Shown here: positions 1 to 12,189 of the stretch, piece by piece
How positions within the stretch are numbered: position 1 is the first letter of the stretch
How the letters are laid out: every line of letters starts with the position of its first letter
NCBI RefSeq assembly: GCF_024701375.2
Contig: NZ_CP113910.1
Location: 6,634,001 to 6,698,000, forward strand
Length of the DNA stretch: 64,000 nt
Direction: 5' to 3'
Source: Streptomyces sp. KMM 9044
Lineage (GTDB): Bacteria; Actinomycetota; Actinomycetes; Streptomycetales; Streptomycetaceae
The notes under the pieces: model-generated
What the model saw: the letters and a program-made list of their open reading frames with translations, nothing else
The model's database searches: none
What the model was told of the DNA's origin: nothing
Position numbers and translations under genes: made by a program

Positions 1-1805
1 GCAGCCCTGCCCGACGCCCTGGTCCTGCCCGTCCCCGATCAGCACGACCGGGTGGAGCTCGCCCGAGCCATCCGCGCCGCTCTCACAGGAGTGGACGCCG
101 CCGGAGTGGTCGTCCTGCCCGACACCGTCGCGCAGGCGCTCATCGCCACACAGGCACTGGGTGACGCCGAGATCGGCGGGCCCGTGTGGTGGATCACCCG
201 TGGAGCAGTCGCACAGCACGACGACGACGGCTCCCCGCATCCGGAGCAGGCCGCCGTCTGGGGGCTCGGACGGGTGATGGCGCTGGAGCACCCCGACCGT
301 TGGGGCGGCATGATCGACCTGCAGCAGAACCCGGACCGGGACGTGGCCGGCCTGGTCGCGGCGGCACTGGCCTCCGCGACGGAGGACCAGCTCGCGTTGC
401 GCGACGACTGTGCCTTCGCCCGGCGCCTGCGACAGGATCCGGCGCCTCGGGCCGCCACCGGTCAGGGTTGGAAGCCCTCCGGACGAGTCCTGGTCACCGG
501 GGGCACGGGAGCCCTCGGCGCCCACGTGGCACGCTGGCTCGCCCGAAACGGCGCGAGCGAACTGGTTCTCACCGGCCGTCGAGGACCCGAGGCTCCCGGA
601 GCCACCGAACTCGCGTCAGAAATACGGGAGTTGGGGGCGCGTGAGGTGAGTGTCGAGGTCTGCGACATGGCCGACCGGGCATCGGTCGCCGCGCTCCTCT
701 CCCGGCACCGCGTCGACGCCGTCTTCCACGTGGCCGGTGTCCCGGACCACAAGCCCTTCGACGAGATCGACAACGCCTATCTGGCTGCGGTGTTGGGGGC
801 GAAGGGGTGGGGTGCGGTGTATCTGGACGAGTTGACGCGGGGCTGGGATCTGGATGCGTTTGTGGTGTTTTCCTCTATTGCGGGTGTGTGGGGGAGTGGG
901 GGCAGGGGGCGTATGCGGCGGCGAACGCGTGGGCTGATGCGGTGGTGGAGGCTCGGTGTGGTCGTGGGTTGGTGGGGGCTTCGGTGGGGTGGGGGCCGTG
1001 GTCGGGTGGGGGGATGGTGTCGGATGTGGGTGCGGTGGAGTTGGGGCGTCGTGGGTTGCGGGTGATGGATCCGGGGTGTGCTCTGGTGGGGTTGGGGAGT
1101 GTGTTGGAGGGTGGTGGTGGTGCGGTGGTGGTGGCTGATGTGGAATGGGAGCGGTTCGTTCCCGCGTTCACCAGTCGTCGTCCCAGCCCCCTGCTGAGCA
1201 GCCTCCCCGGCCTCAACGGCACCGAGACCGACTCCGCCGGTGAGAAGACGACGGGGGACGCCCGCGCCGCCCTGACCGCCCGCCTCGCGGGCCGGCCCGA
1301 GACGGAACGCCGCCGGGCTCTGCGGGAACTGGTCTGTGAGCGGGCCACCCTCGTGCTGGGTCGCACCGCCGACGCCTCCATGGACGTCAACCGTGCCTTC
1401 CGGGACGTCGGGTTCGACTCCCTCACCGCTGTGGAACTCCGCAACCGGCTCAACGCCGAGACCGGTCTGCGACTGCCGTCCACCCTCGTCTTCGACCATC
1501 CGACACCGCGCCACCTCGCCGACCACCTGCACGACGAACTCTTCGCAGGGCCGGAAGCCGCGCCGGGTGGGTCCGCAACACCCGCCGGGTCCTACGGCAG
1601 CGACGAAGCGCGTTTCCGCAGCACCCTCGCCGCCATCCCGTTCTCCCAGTGGCAGCAGAGCGGTCTGCTCACGGCGGTGCTGACACTGGCGGAGTCCGAC
1701 GCGTCCGGCACGCCCGAGGACGACGGGGACTCTGCCCACGGTGCGATCGGCGAGATGGATGTCGACGCACTCGTACAACTGGCCCTGGGCGACTCCACTT
1801 CCTGA
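1..1805 (+). CDS. Modular type I PKS, 3' end (KR-ACP-docking), frameshifted
   Basis: This is the end of a polyketide synthase gene whose start lies outside the window. Reading from base 1 gives the ketoreductase (KR) structural half, then the catalytic half with the NADPH motif GGTGALGAHVARW near base 500. The frame breaks at the G run 898-902: one more G would restore the conserved GQGAYAAAN with its catalytic Tyr. The other frame then continues through an ACP (GFDSLTAVELRN near 1410) to a C-terminal docking tail ending MDVDALVQLALGD. The KR has a Trp eight residues before the Tyr and PDH in place of LDD, which predicts an A-type (L-hydroxy) KR. The next PKS gene starts 68 bp downstream, so the two are probably co-transcribed. 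The same frameshift recurs in the next gene, so it may be an assembly error. Confidence 0.88.
790..1197 (+). repeat. KR-domain direct repeat, copy 1
   Basis: This 408-bp stretch matches 10352-10759 with no difference that I could see. It covers the second half of the KR, including the frameshifted G run. It is rich in G and T at third codon positions, unlike the C-ending codons around it. Identity stops abruptly on both sides, as expected from recent gene conversion between modules. Confidence 0.9.
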
Positions 1806-1873
1806 GGCACCGTCCCACCCCCTCCTTCTCCCCGGCCGCCCGCGTACGGGCCCACGAACCAGTGGAGCTGAGC

Positions 1874-4800
1874 ATGTCCACCTCCGAAGAGCGTGTCGTC
1901 GCCGCGCTGCGCGCGTCCCTGACCGAGAACGAGCGCCTGCGCCGGCACAACGACGAACTCGTGCGGACGGCGACCGAACCGATTGCCATCATCGGCATGG
2001 CCTGTCGCTTTCCCGGCGACGTCACCACCCCGGAACAGCTGTGGGACCTGGTCGCGGCCGGCGCCGACGCCGTCACGCCCTTCCCTGCGGATCGAGGCTG
2101 GGACACGACCGGTGACGCGTCCACGGCCACCACACACCAGGGCGGATTCGTCACCACGGCCGCCGATTTCGACGCGGGCTTCTTCGGGGTGTCGCCGCGT
2201 GAGGCGCTGGCGATGGACCCCCAACAGCGCCTGATCCTGGAAACGTCCTGGGAGGCCCTGGAACACGCGGGCCTGGCTCCCACCTCCGTGCGCGGCAGCC
2301 GCACCGGCGTCTACGTCGGCTGCAGCAACCAGAACTACGGCGCCGTCTCCGGCGACGACCTGCCCGAAGGCATCGGGGGCCATCTGCTCACCGGCAACGC
2401 GGCGAGTGTGGTGTCGGGGCGGGTGTCGTACGTCCTGGGGGTGGAGGGTCCCGCGGTGACGGTCGACACCGCCTGCTCGTCCTCGCTGGTGGCCCTGCAT
2501 CTGGCCGTACAGGCCCTGCGAGCCGGAGAGTGCGACCTCGCCCTCGCCGGCGGCGTCACGGTCATGTCCACACCAGCTGCTTTTGCCGAGTTCAGTCGTC
2601 AGGGGGGTCTGGCGGGTGACGGTCGGTGCAAGGCGTTCGCGGATGCGGCGGACGGGACGGGGTGGGGTGAGGGTGCGGGTGTGCTGCTGGTGGAGCGGTT
2701 GTCGGATGCGCGCCGTCATGGGCGTCGGGTTCTTGCGGTGGTGCGTGGTTCGGCGGTCAATCAGGACGGTGCGTCGAACGGGCTGACGGCGCCGAACGGT
2801 CCGGCTCAGCAGCGGGTGATTCGTGCTGCGTTGGCGGGTGCGGGGGTGTCGGCGTCCGAGGTTGATGTGGTGGAGGCGCACGGTACGGGGACGCGGTTGG
2901 GTGATCCGATCGAGGCGCAGGCGTTGCTGGCGACGTACGGCCGGGAGCGGGTCGAGGGCCGGCCGTTGTGGCTGGGTTCGGTGAAGTCGAATGTGGGTCA
3001 TACGCAGGCGGCTGCGGGTGTGGCCGGTGTGATCAAGATGGTGCTGGCGTTGCGGCACGGTGTGGTGCCGGCGACGTTGCATGTGGATGCGCCGTCGTCG
3101 CAGGTCGACTGGGCGTCGGGCTCGGTACGACTGCCGACCGAACAGCAGCCATGGCCCGACACCGGCCGTCCGCGCGTGGCAGGTGTCTCGGCCTTCGGGG
3201 TCAGTGGCACCAACGCCCACGCGATCCTGGAACAATCCCCCCTTCCGGAAGTGCCAGATGAGCCTCTGGTCGCTCCCGCGGATTCCGCACCCCTCGTATG
3301 GCCGTTGTCCGGCCGCACCGAGGACGCCCTGCGTGCCCAAGCCCGCGCCCTTGCGGCCTTCGCCGACCGACACCCCGAGGCCGCCCCGAACCGGACCGGT
3401 CTCGCCCTCGCGACGACACGCACACACTTCGAGCATCGGGCGGTCGTTGTCACTGACGATCCCACTCGCCTCACCGAAGCACTGAACGGTCTCGCCGACA
3501 GCGTCACCTCGGCAGACACCATGGTCGGCCAGGACCGCGGAGAGTCACGACAAGCGTTCTTGTTCTCGGGGCAGGGTGCGCAGCGGCCGGGGATGGGCCG
3601 GGAGTTGTATGAGGCGTTTCCTGTCTTTGCGGATGCTTTCGACGCGGTGTGTGGGTTTGTCGGTTCCGGGTTGCGGGATGTGGTGTTCGGCGGGGGTGCC
3701 GGGCGGTTGGGTCGTACGGAGTGGACGCAGCCGGCGTTGTTCGCGGTCGAGGTGGCTCTGTTCCGGTTGGTGGAGTCGTTCGGGGTGCGTGCGGATTTCG
3801 TCATCGGTCATTCGGTCGGTGAGATTGCCGCGGCGCATGTGGCGGGGGTGTTGTCGCTGGAGGATGCGTGTGCTCTGGTGGTGGCGCGTGGCCGGTTGAT
3901 GCAGGAGTTGCCCTCGGGTGGGGCGATGGTGGCGGTGGAGGCGGCCGAGGACGAGGTTGTCCCGTTGCTGGACGCGGCGTTGGTGTCGGTCGCGGCGGTG
4001 AACGGTCCGCGGTCGGTGGTGATCGCCGGTGTCGAGGCGGCTGTCACGGAGGTTGCGGAGAAGCTGAAGGCGCGGGGTCGGCGCACGTCCCGTCTGCGGG
4101 TGTCGCACGCGTTCCACTCGCCGTTGATGGAGCCGATGCTCGGCGCGTTCCGTGAGGTGGCGGAGCGGATCGGCTACGGAACCCCTGTCATTCCCGTGGT
4201 GTCGAACGTGACCGGACGCCTCGCCACCGACGGTGACCTGACGTCGGCCGAGTACTGGGTGCGTCATGTCCGTCAGGCGGTCCGGTTCGCCGACGGTGTG
4301 AGTGCTCTGGCGGCCGAGGGCGTGACGCGGTTCCTGGAGATCGGCCCCGACGGCACTCTCACCGCCCTCGCCCGGGACTGCGTACCGGACCACACCGACG
4401 ACGCGCTCTTCGTCCCGCTGCTCCGCAAGGATGCCTCCGAGCACACGGCCGTGCTGCGGGCGATGGCCCGCTTCCACGTCGACGGCGGAGAGGTCGACTG
4501 GAATGTCCTGCTCGGCAGCGGCGACGGTGCCCCGGCGGTGGACCTGCCCACCTACCCGTTCCAACGCCAACGCTACTGGCTCGCCCCGAACCAGTCGGCG
4601 CCCGGTGTCCCGGCCGGCCCCGCGCACGCCTCCGCGGTGATCGACGACGCATTCTGGGCCGCTGTCGAGTGCGAGGACCTTCCCGCGCTGGCGGCGGATC
4701 TCGACCTCGCACCGGACATCCTCGGCCCGGTGGTTCCGGCCCTCTCGAAGTGGTACAGGCAGCGACAGGACCAGGCCATGGTCGACGCGCTGCGGTACGA

Positions 4801-7800
4801 GGTGTCCTGGAAGCCTCTGACCAGGGACGACGAGATCACCCCTGCCGCCGGTGCCTCTCGCACCGGGAACTGGACCGTCCTGGTACCGGCCGACCTGGAC
4901 GTCGCCTCGCACGGCGCGGTGAACAGCCTCGTCGCGGGCCTCCGCAAACAGGGACTCACCCCGCACGTCGTCGAGGCGGATCTCGTGGACCCGGAGGCGC
5001 TCCGACTCGCTCTTGGCGAGACCGGCGCCTCGGACGGCACACGGGCGGCGGACGGGATCCTGTCGTTGCTGAGCCTCGACGAGTCCGCCGATCCGGTCGT
5101 GGGGACAATCGCCGCGCTCCGCTCGCTCGCAGAGCCCGAACCTCTCGGTACACGACTCTGGGTCCTCACCCACGGGGCCGTCGCCGTCGGAGGTCCTGAT
5201 CGTGTCACCCGCACCTCACACAGCGCCGTATGGGGACTGGGCCGCGTCGCGGCTCTGGAACACCCGGACATCTGGGGCGGGTTGATCGATCTGCCCGCGC
5301 AGGTGGACGACCGCGTGAGCGCACGTCTCGCCGTCGCACTCACCCGCCTCGGGCCGGATGAGGATCAACTCGCCATCCGGACTCACGGCCTCTTCGGCCG
5401 CCGACTGTCCCAGGCCGCGCCACTGCCGCAGCTCACGGCCGACGGCTGGGAGCCGCGCGGTACGGTGCTGATCACCGGCGGAACCGGCGCTCTTGGCTCA
5501 CATGTGGCCCGCTGGGTGGTGGCGCGCGGCGCCCGTGACCTGCTCCTGGTGAGCCGCAGCGGCGAAGCGGCCCCCGGCGTCGCCGAACTGCGCGCGGAAC
5601 TGCAGGAGGCGGGGGCCCAGGTCACCCTGGCAGCCCTGGACGTCTCCGAACGCGACGACCTCGCCGCGCTCTTGGCCGAACATCCTGTCGACGCGGTGTT
5701 CCATACGGCCGGCGTTCTGGACGACGGCACGCTGCTCACGACGGATGCCGGTCGTGTCGAGCGGGTCATGGGCCCCAAGGCCACGGCGGCCCTTCTGCTG
5801 GACGAGCTGACCCGGGACCGCGACCTCTCGGCGTTCGTCCTCTTCTCCTCCCTGGCCGGAACGCTGGGCAGCCCGGGACAGGGCGCCTACGCCGCCGCCA
5901 ACGCCGTCCTCGACGCCCTCGCCGAGCGGCGCCGGGGTGAGGGTCTGCCCGCCACGTCGATCGCGTGGGGCCCGTGGGCGGGCGATGGTATGGCCGCCGA
6001 TTCCGGGGGCCGACGTCGTGGCGAGGGCGCCGTGACCGCGCTCGCCCCGGGGTTCGCCCTGTCCGCGCTGGGCGCGGCTCTCGACGGCGACATCACCACC
6101 CAACTGGTCGTGGACGCCGACTGGAACCGTTTCATCCCGGCGTTCACCACGACTCGCCCCAGCGCACTCCTCACCCCCATGGCCCCGCCTCCTGCCGCCG
6201 GCCCCGCGCCCGGTGGCAGCGCGCACACCGGTGCGGCCGGGGACGACCTGCGCTCCCGCGCCGCGGGCCTGTCGAGCGAGGCCGGGCAACGCCTCGTACT
6301 CGACGAGGTGCAGAAGCTCGCGGCGATGATGCTGGGGCATACAGGTCCCGGGCAGGTGGGTGCTGAGCGGGCGTTCCGTGATCTGGGTGTGGATTCGTTG
6401 ATCGCGGTGGAGTTGCGCAACGTCCTGGCGGTTGTTGCGGGTGTGGCTCTTCCTGCGACGGTGGTGTTCGATCATCCGACTCCACGGGCGCTGGCGGAGT
6501 TCTTGTACGGGGAGTTGTTCGGTGCGGACGGTGCCGCTGCGGCGGTGTCGGACGTGGCGGCCGTGACGGTGCTGGACGAGCCGGTGGCGATCGTCGGAAT
6601 GGCGTGTCGTTTCCCGGGTGATGTGGAGTCCCCGGAGGATCTGTGGGACATGCTGGTGGATGGCCGAGACGGCATCGCCGACTTCCCTACCGACCGAGGC
6701 TGGGCCGCCATCGAGCACGTGTACGACCGCTACGCACAGGGTGACGGCGGAACCACGGAGTTCACCCGTCGTGGTGGCTTCCTGTCCGGTGTGGGTGGTT
6801 TTGATGCGGAGTTCTTCGGGGTGTCGCCGCGTGAGGCGTTGGCGATGGATCCGCAGCAGCGGTTGTTGTTGGAGGTGTGCTGGGAGGCGGTGGAGCGGGC
6901 GGGTGTTGATCCTCGGTCGTTGCGTGGTTCGCGGGTGGGTGTGTTCGCGGGGACGAACGGTCAGGACTATCCGGCGTTGTTGAGTGTGTCGGAGGGTGAC
7001 TTCGGCGGTTACGTGGGCACCGGCAATGCGGCGAGTGTGGTGTCGGGGCGGGTGTCGTACGTCCTGGGGCTGGAGGGTCCCGCGGTGACGGTCGACACCG
7101 CGTGTTCGTCGTCGCTCGTGGCGTTGCATCTGGCCGCACAGTCGCTTCGGTCGGGGGAGTGCGATCTGGCGTTGGCCGGGGGTGTGACGGTGATGTCGAC
7201 GCCAGGTGCTTTCGTGGAGTTCGCGCGTCAGGGGGGTCTGGCGGGTGACGGTCGGTGCAAGGCGTTCGCGGATGCGGCGGACGGGACGGGGTGGGGTGAG
7301 GGTGCGGGTGTGCTGCTGGTGGAGCGGTTGTCGGATGCGCGCCGTCATGGGCGTCGGGTTCTTGCGGTGGTGCGTGGTTCGGCGGTCAATCAGGACGGTG
7401 CGTCGAACGGGCTGACGGCGCCGAACGGTCCGGCTCAGCAGCGGGTGATTCGTGCTGCGTTGGCGGGTGCGGGGGTGTCGGCGTCCGAGGTTGATGTGGT
7501 GGAGGCGCACGGTACGGGGACGCGGTTGGGTGATCCGATCGAGGCGCAGGCGTTGCTGGCGACGTACGGCCGGGAGCGGGTCGAGGGCCGGCCGTTGTGG
7601 CTGGGTTCGGTGAAGTCGAATGTGGGTCATACGCAGGCGGCTGCGGGTGTGGCCGGTGTGATCAAGATGGTGCTGGCGTTGCGGCACGGGGTGGTGCCGG
7701 CGACGTTGCATGTGGGGGAGCCGTCGTCGCATGTGGACTGGTCGTCGGGTGCGGTGGAGTTGCTGACGGAGGCGCGTCGGTGGCCGGAGTCGGTGGAGCG

Positions 7801-10800
7801 TGTGCGTCGTGCGGGTGTGTCGTCGTTCGGTCTGAGCGGTACCAACGCCCACGTCATCCTCGAAGAGGCGCCTGCGGATCCGGCTCCTGAAGAGTCCGGG
7901 ACAGGTGACGGAGCCGTGCTGCCCTGGCTTGTGAGCGCCCGGAGCGCCGAGGCCCAGCGGGCTCAGGCTGGACGGCTGCTCACCGTACTCAGGGAGCGCC
8001 ACGACTCTGCTTCTGTGGGACTGGCCCGGGCACTCGCGTCCACCCGTACTTCGTTCGAGCGGCGAGCCGTCGTACTCGCTTCCACACAGGAGGAGTTCGT
8101 CGAGGAACTGCAAGCCCTGCACCTGGGCGAGACCGGCCTGCGCACGGTCACGGGCGTTACCCGGGAGGGCGGCAAAACGGCGTTCTTGTTCTCGGGGCAG
8201 GGTGCGCAGCGGCCGGGGATGGGCCGGGAGTTGTATGAGGCGTTTCCTGTCTTTGCGGATGCTTTCGACGGGGTGTGTGGGTTTGTCGGTTCCGGGTTGC
8301 GGGATGTGGTGTTCGGCGGGGGTGCCGGGCGGTTGGGTCGTACGGAGTGGACGCAGCCGGCGTTGTTCGCGGTCGAGGTGGCTCTGTTCCGGTTGGTGGA
8401 GTCGTTCGGGGTGCGTGCGGATTTCGTCATCGGTCATTCGGTCGGTGAGATTGCCGCCGCGCATGTGGCGGGGGTGTTGTCGCTGGAGGATGCGTGTGCT
8501 CTGGTGGTGGCGCGTGGCCGGTTGATGCAGGAGTTGCCCTCGGGTGGGGCGATGGTGGCGGTGGAGGCGGCCGAGGACGAGGTTGTCCCGTTGCTGGACG
8601 CGGCATTGGTGTCGGTCGCGGCGGTGAACGGTCCGCGGTCGGTGGTGATCGCCGGTGTCGAGGCGGCTGTCACGGAGGTTGCGGAGAAGCTGAAGGCGCG
8701 GGGTCGGCGCACGTCCCGTCTGCGGGTGTCGCACGCGTTCCACTCGCCGTTGATGGAGCCGATGCTCGGCGCGTTCCGTGAGGTGGCGGAGCGGATCGGC
8801 TACGGAACCCCTGTCATTCCCGTGGTGTCGAACGTGACCGGACGCCTCGCCACCGACGGTGACCTGACGTCGGCCGAGTACTGGGTGCGTCATGTCCGTC
8901 AGGCGGTCCGGTTCGCCGACGGTGTGAGTGCTCTGGCGGCCGAGGGCGTGACGCGGTTCCTGGAGATCGGCCCCGACGGCACTCTCACCGCCCTCGCCCG
9001 GGACTGCGTACCGGACCACACCGACGACGCGCTCTTCGTCCCGCTGCTCCGCAAGGATGCCTCCGAGCACACGGCCGTGCTGCGGGCGATGGCCCGCTTC
9101 CACGTCGACGGCGGAGAGGTCGACTGGAATGTCCTGCTCGGCAGCGGCGACGGTGCCCCGGCGGTGGACCTGCCCACCTACCCGTTCCAACGCCAACGCT
9201 ACTGGCCAACGGCCACCGAGCAGGGTGCGGCGCCGGCGTACCCGTCGCTCTCCGAGTGCGATGCCTCCTTCTGGGCGGTCGTCGAGGAGGGAGCGCCGGA
9301 GCTGGCGGACACGCTCGGGGTCTCGCAGGAGGCGATGAACGCCGTTCTTCCCGCGCTGACTGCATTGCGCCGCGAGCAGCTGGAACGCGCCGAGGTCGAG
9401 GGCTGGTGTTATCGCGTCGACTGGGAACCAGTGGTTGTGCCGGACGAAAGACCCGTCACCGGACGGTGGTTGCTCCTACAGAAGCCCGATGACATGCCGC
9501 TCGCGGGGCTCGAACAGTTCGTTCCGGGGCTGGAGCGGCTGACTTGCGACGCCTTGGACCGCAAGGGGCTCGCCCGTCTCCTGGAGCAGGCCGTCGAAGG
9601 TGAGGAGCCGGCCGGCGTGCTCTCCTGCCTGTCCCTGCCCTCGCCCGGGGGCGGCCGGCCCGCGTCGGAGGCCGGCCGCGCCGTGGAGAACGTGATGGCG
9701 CTGGTTCAGGCGCTCGGCGACGGCGGGGCAGCCGCACCGCTGTGGGTCGTCACGCATGCGGGGTTCGGGCCCGGCCGCGCGCCCGACGAACCGGCGCAGG
9801 CCGCCGTCTGGGGGTTCGGCCGGGTGGCGGCGCTGGAGTGCCCCGACCGCTGGGGCGGTCTGGTCGATGTGCCGCCGCATCCGGCTCCCGATGAACTCGG
9901 CTCCCTGGCCTCGGTGTTGTCCCACGCGGGCGAGGACCAGGTGTCCGTGCGCGGTGCGGCGACATACGCCCGCCGTCTCCGCCCGGCCCCGTTGCCCGCC
10001 TCGGCTCCGACCGCCACCCGGGACACGGACCACAGGATCCCGCAGCGGCTCCTGGTCACCGGTGGCACCGGTGCGCTCGGGGTACGCGTCGCCGAATGGT
10101 TCGCCGGGCGCGGGAGCACGCAGCTCGTGCTGACGAGCCGGAGCGGCCCGGACGCCCCCGGCGTGGCCGACACGGTCGCCCGGCTACGGGCGGCGGGCGC
10201 GGAGCGGGTGGAGGTCGTCGCGTGCGACGTCGCCGACAGGCTCCAGGTCGCCGCGCTGCTCGACGCGCACCCCGTCGACGGGATCGCGCACGCGGCCGGC
10301 ATCCTCGACGTCGACCCGATCGACGCCACGACCCCCGACGATGTGAATCGCGTGTTGGGGGCGAAGGGGTGGGGTGCGGTGTATCTGGACGAGTTGACGC
10401 GGGGCTGGGATCTGGATGCGTTTGTGGTGTTTTCCTCTATTGCGGGTGTGTGGGGGAGTGGGGGCAGGGGGCGTATGCGGCGGCGAACGCGTGGGCTGAT
10501 GCGGTGGTGGAGGCTCGGTGTGGTCGTGGGTTGGTGGGGGCTTCGGTGGGGTGGGGGCCGTGGTCGGGTGGGGGGATGGTGTCGGATGTGGGTGCGGTGG
10601 AGTTGGGGCGTCGTGGGTTGCGGGTGATGGATCCGGGGTGTGCTCTGGTGGGGTTGGGGAGTGTGTTGGAGGGTGGTGGTGGTGCGGTGGTGGTGGCTGA
10701 TGTGGAATGGGAGCGGTTCGTTCCCGCGTTCACCAGTCGTCGTCCCAGCCCCCTGCTGACCAGCCTCCCCCAGGCGGCGGAAGCGCTGGCCGCGCTCGAC

Positions 10801-11379
10801 AGGCCGGGCCCCGGCACGCCACATGAGGCGCACGGTTCCGGCGGGGTGCCTTCCGCCCTCGTCGAGCACCTCGCCACCCTGTCGCCCCAGGGGCGCACCA
10901 CCGCGCTCCTGGACCACGTGCGAAGGGCCGCGGCCAGGGCCCTCGGGTATGCCGAGACCACCGCCGTCGCCCCCGACCGCGCCTTCCGCGACATGGGGTT
11001 CGACTCGCTCACGGGAGTAGAACTGCGCAACGCCCTCCTGGCCGACACCGGTCTGCGGCTGCCCGCGACGCTGGTGTTCGACTATCCGACCCCGGCCGTG
11101 CTCGCCCGGTATCTCGACGGCGCGCTGGCGGGAGAAACCGGCTCCGTCACGACCATGCTCGCCCAGGTGGAGAGCAGCATCGCCCGCATCATGAAGACCA
11201 ATCCGGACCAGGACGTACGGACCTTGCTGGGGACCCGGCTCAGGGCTTTCCTCAGCGAGATGGAGGACACCGGCGCCGTCGACGGTGACGACGCGGGCGG
11301 CCCGGCTCTCGGCGCCCGGTTGGACGACGCCAGTGACGAGGAACTGTTCGACCTCATCAGCCGCGAGCTGGAGCAGTAA
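1874..11379 (+). CDS. Two-module type I PKS (KS-AT-KR-ACP x2), frameshifted in second KR
   Basis: This gene encodes two extension modules. The ATG at 1874 opens an N-terminal docking helix (MSTSEERVVAALR). Approximate residues are: KS1 from 35 (Cys in VDTACSSS near 200), AT1 from 562, KR1 NADPH site near 1197, ACP1 Ser near 1506, KS2 from 1569, AT2 from 2104, KR2 NADPH site near 2725, then ACP2 (MGFDSL) and a C-terminal docking tail ending ELFDLISRELEQ. Both ATs have GHSVGE and HAFH, which predict malonyl-CoA. KR1 has LDD and no Trp (B-type). KR2 has LDV and Trp at Tyr-8 (A-type). There is no DH, ER or thioesterase, so both modules should leave hydroxyl groups and pass the chain to another protein. 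The frame breaks at the G run 10460-10464; an extra G restores the reading. Confidence 0.93.
2597..3060 (+). repeat. KS-domain direct repeat, copy 1
   Basis: This roughly 460-bp tract of KS1 is repeated at 7226-7689 in KS2. I saw no mismatch until base 3061 (T against G). Its G/T-rich codon style differs from the flanks, which fits gene conversion. Confidence 0.88.
3554..4580 (+). repeat. AT-domain direct repeat, copy 1
   Basis: The tract covers essentially the whole acyltransferase domain and matches 8180-9206 over 1027 bp. I noticed three differences: near 3647 (GCG/GGG), near 3830 (GCG/GCC) and near 3980 (GCG/GCA). Confidence 0.9.
7226..7689 (+). repeat. KS-domain direct repeat, copy 2
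   Basis: This is the second-module copy of the 2597-3060 KS tract, in the same orientation and offset by 4629 bp. Confidence 0.88.
8180..9206 (+). repeat. AT-domain direct repeat, copy 2
   Basis: This is the second-module copy of the 3554-4580 AT tract, offset by 4626 bp. The linker between the KS and AT tracts is not conserved between the two modules. Confidence 0.9.
10352..10759 (+). repeat. KR-domain direct repeat, copy 2
   Basis: This is the second copy of the 790-1197 KR tract, offset by 9562 bp. It carries the same five-G run (10460-10464) that breaks the frame. Confidence 0.9.
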
Positions 11380-11393
11380 TGGCGCGAGCCGAC

Positions 11394-11487
11394 GCCGGGA
11401 AGCCGTGAGTGGCAGGTTTCCCGGCAGTCGCGGCCGAAGGACCTGGTGATATGAGTCAGCGGCCGCGCCGGAAGAGGTGCGGCCGCT
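11394..11487. terminator. Two hairpins between convergent PKS and luxR genes
   Basis: Two inverted repeats sit just after the PKS stop codon. GCCGGGAA (11394-11401) pairs with TTCCCGGC (11418-11425), and AGCGGCCGC (11458-11466) pairs with GCGGCCGCT (11479-11487). The region lies between genes that converge, so a bidirectional terminator is likely. There is no T-run, as is common in actinobacteria. Confidence 0.55.
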
Positions 11488-11568
11488 GGACAGATGTGGT
11501 GGATGCCACGGCGGACCTGCTGCCGCCGGGAGCGTGTCGTGCGTGTTCTTCGCGCGGTGGGGAGTCGC

Positions 11569-12189
11569 CTACTTGATGAATTCCGGCAACACCCGCGGCG
11601 GCCACTGGCCCACCGTCAGCATGCCCACGGAGTGGGCGCGCGCCACGAGGGCGGCCCGGTTCGGTGCCTTGAGCTTCCGCAGCATGAGGCCGACGTGGTA
11701 CTCGACACCTTGCCGGCTGAGGTAGAGCCGGGCGGCGAGCTGCACCGTGGAGGCGCCACTGGCGACCCCTTCAAGGACCCGCGCGTCCAGCTTGCTGAGC
11801 AGTGCCTCCCGGGAGCCGACGACGGCCTCGGGCTCGCTGCCGGTCGTGCCCTCGTCGGGCCGCACCTGCACGACGATCCCCGCGAGGTGCCCCGTGGTGT
11901 TCTGCACGGCGATGCCGGTCAGCTCGCCGGAGAAGGCCCGGCCCGAACAACCCATACCGACCATGCGCTCGGCGAAGCGGTTGGAGCGTCCCTCCGAGAG
12001 GCGGTTGAAGTGCCGGTTGAGCAGCGAGGGAGAGCTGGGGTGCAGCAGCTCGTAGAGATTCCGTCCACAGGTGTCGGCCGGGCTGCGGCCGAACTGGCGG
12101 GAAAAGGCGGGCTCCGCTGCCACGATGTGCATAGCGGTATCGATCTGTGCCGTGTATACGCGGCGGCTGTCCTCTCCGCGTGGGCGCAC
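11569..12189 (-). CDS. PAS-LuxR transcriptional regulator (PimM-like)
   Basis: This is a cluster regulator with an N-terminal PAS sensor domain (VYTAQIDTAMHIVAAEPAF onward) and a C-terminal LuxR-type helix-turn-helix (STVQLAARLYLSRQGVEYHV). The C-terminal pattern SVGMLTVGQWPPRVLPEFIK is what I recall for the PAS-LuxR activators of polyene macrolide clusters. I chose the GTG at 12189, which gives 206 residues, close to the roughly 190 of PimM. The frame stays open upstream to 12348, and no ribosome binding site clearly settles the start. The gene converges with the PKS genes. Near-matches to the PimM operator at 22975, 23040, 31227 and 31292 suggest that it activates the P450, sugar and acyltransferase transcripts. 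Confidence 0.87.
   Translation of the reverse strand: MRPRGEDSRRVYTAQIDTAMHIVAAEPAFSRQFGRSPADTCGRNLYELLHPSSPSLLNRHFNRLSEGRSNRFAERMVGMGCSGRAFSGELTGIAVQNTTGHLAGIVVQVRPDEGTTGSEPEAVVGSREALLSKLDARVLEGVASGASTVQLAARLYLSRQGVEYHVGLMLRKLKAPNRAALVARAHSVGMLTVGQWPPRVLPEFIK

Noticed and set aside
1592..10917. Very long minus-strand open frames across the PKS region
   Set aside because: They are shadows of high-G+C coding sequence on the plus strand, rich in Arg, His and Pro, with no domains.
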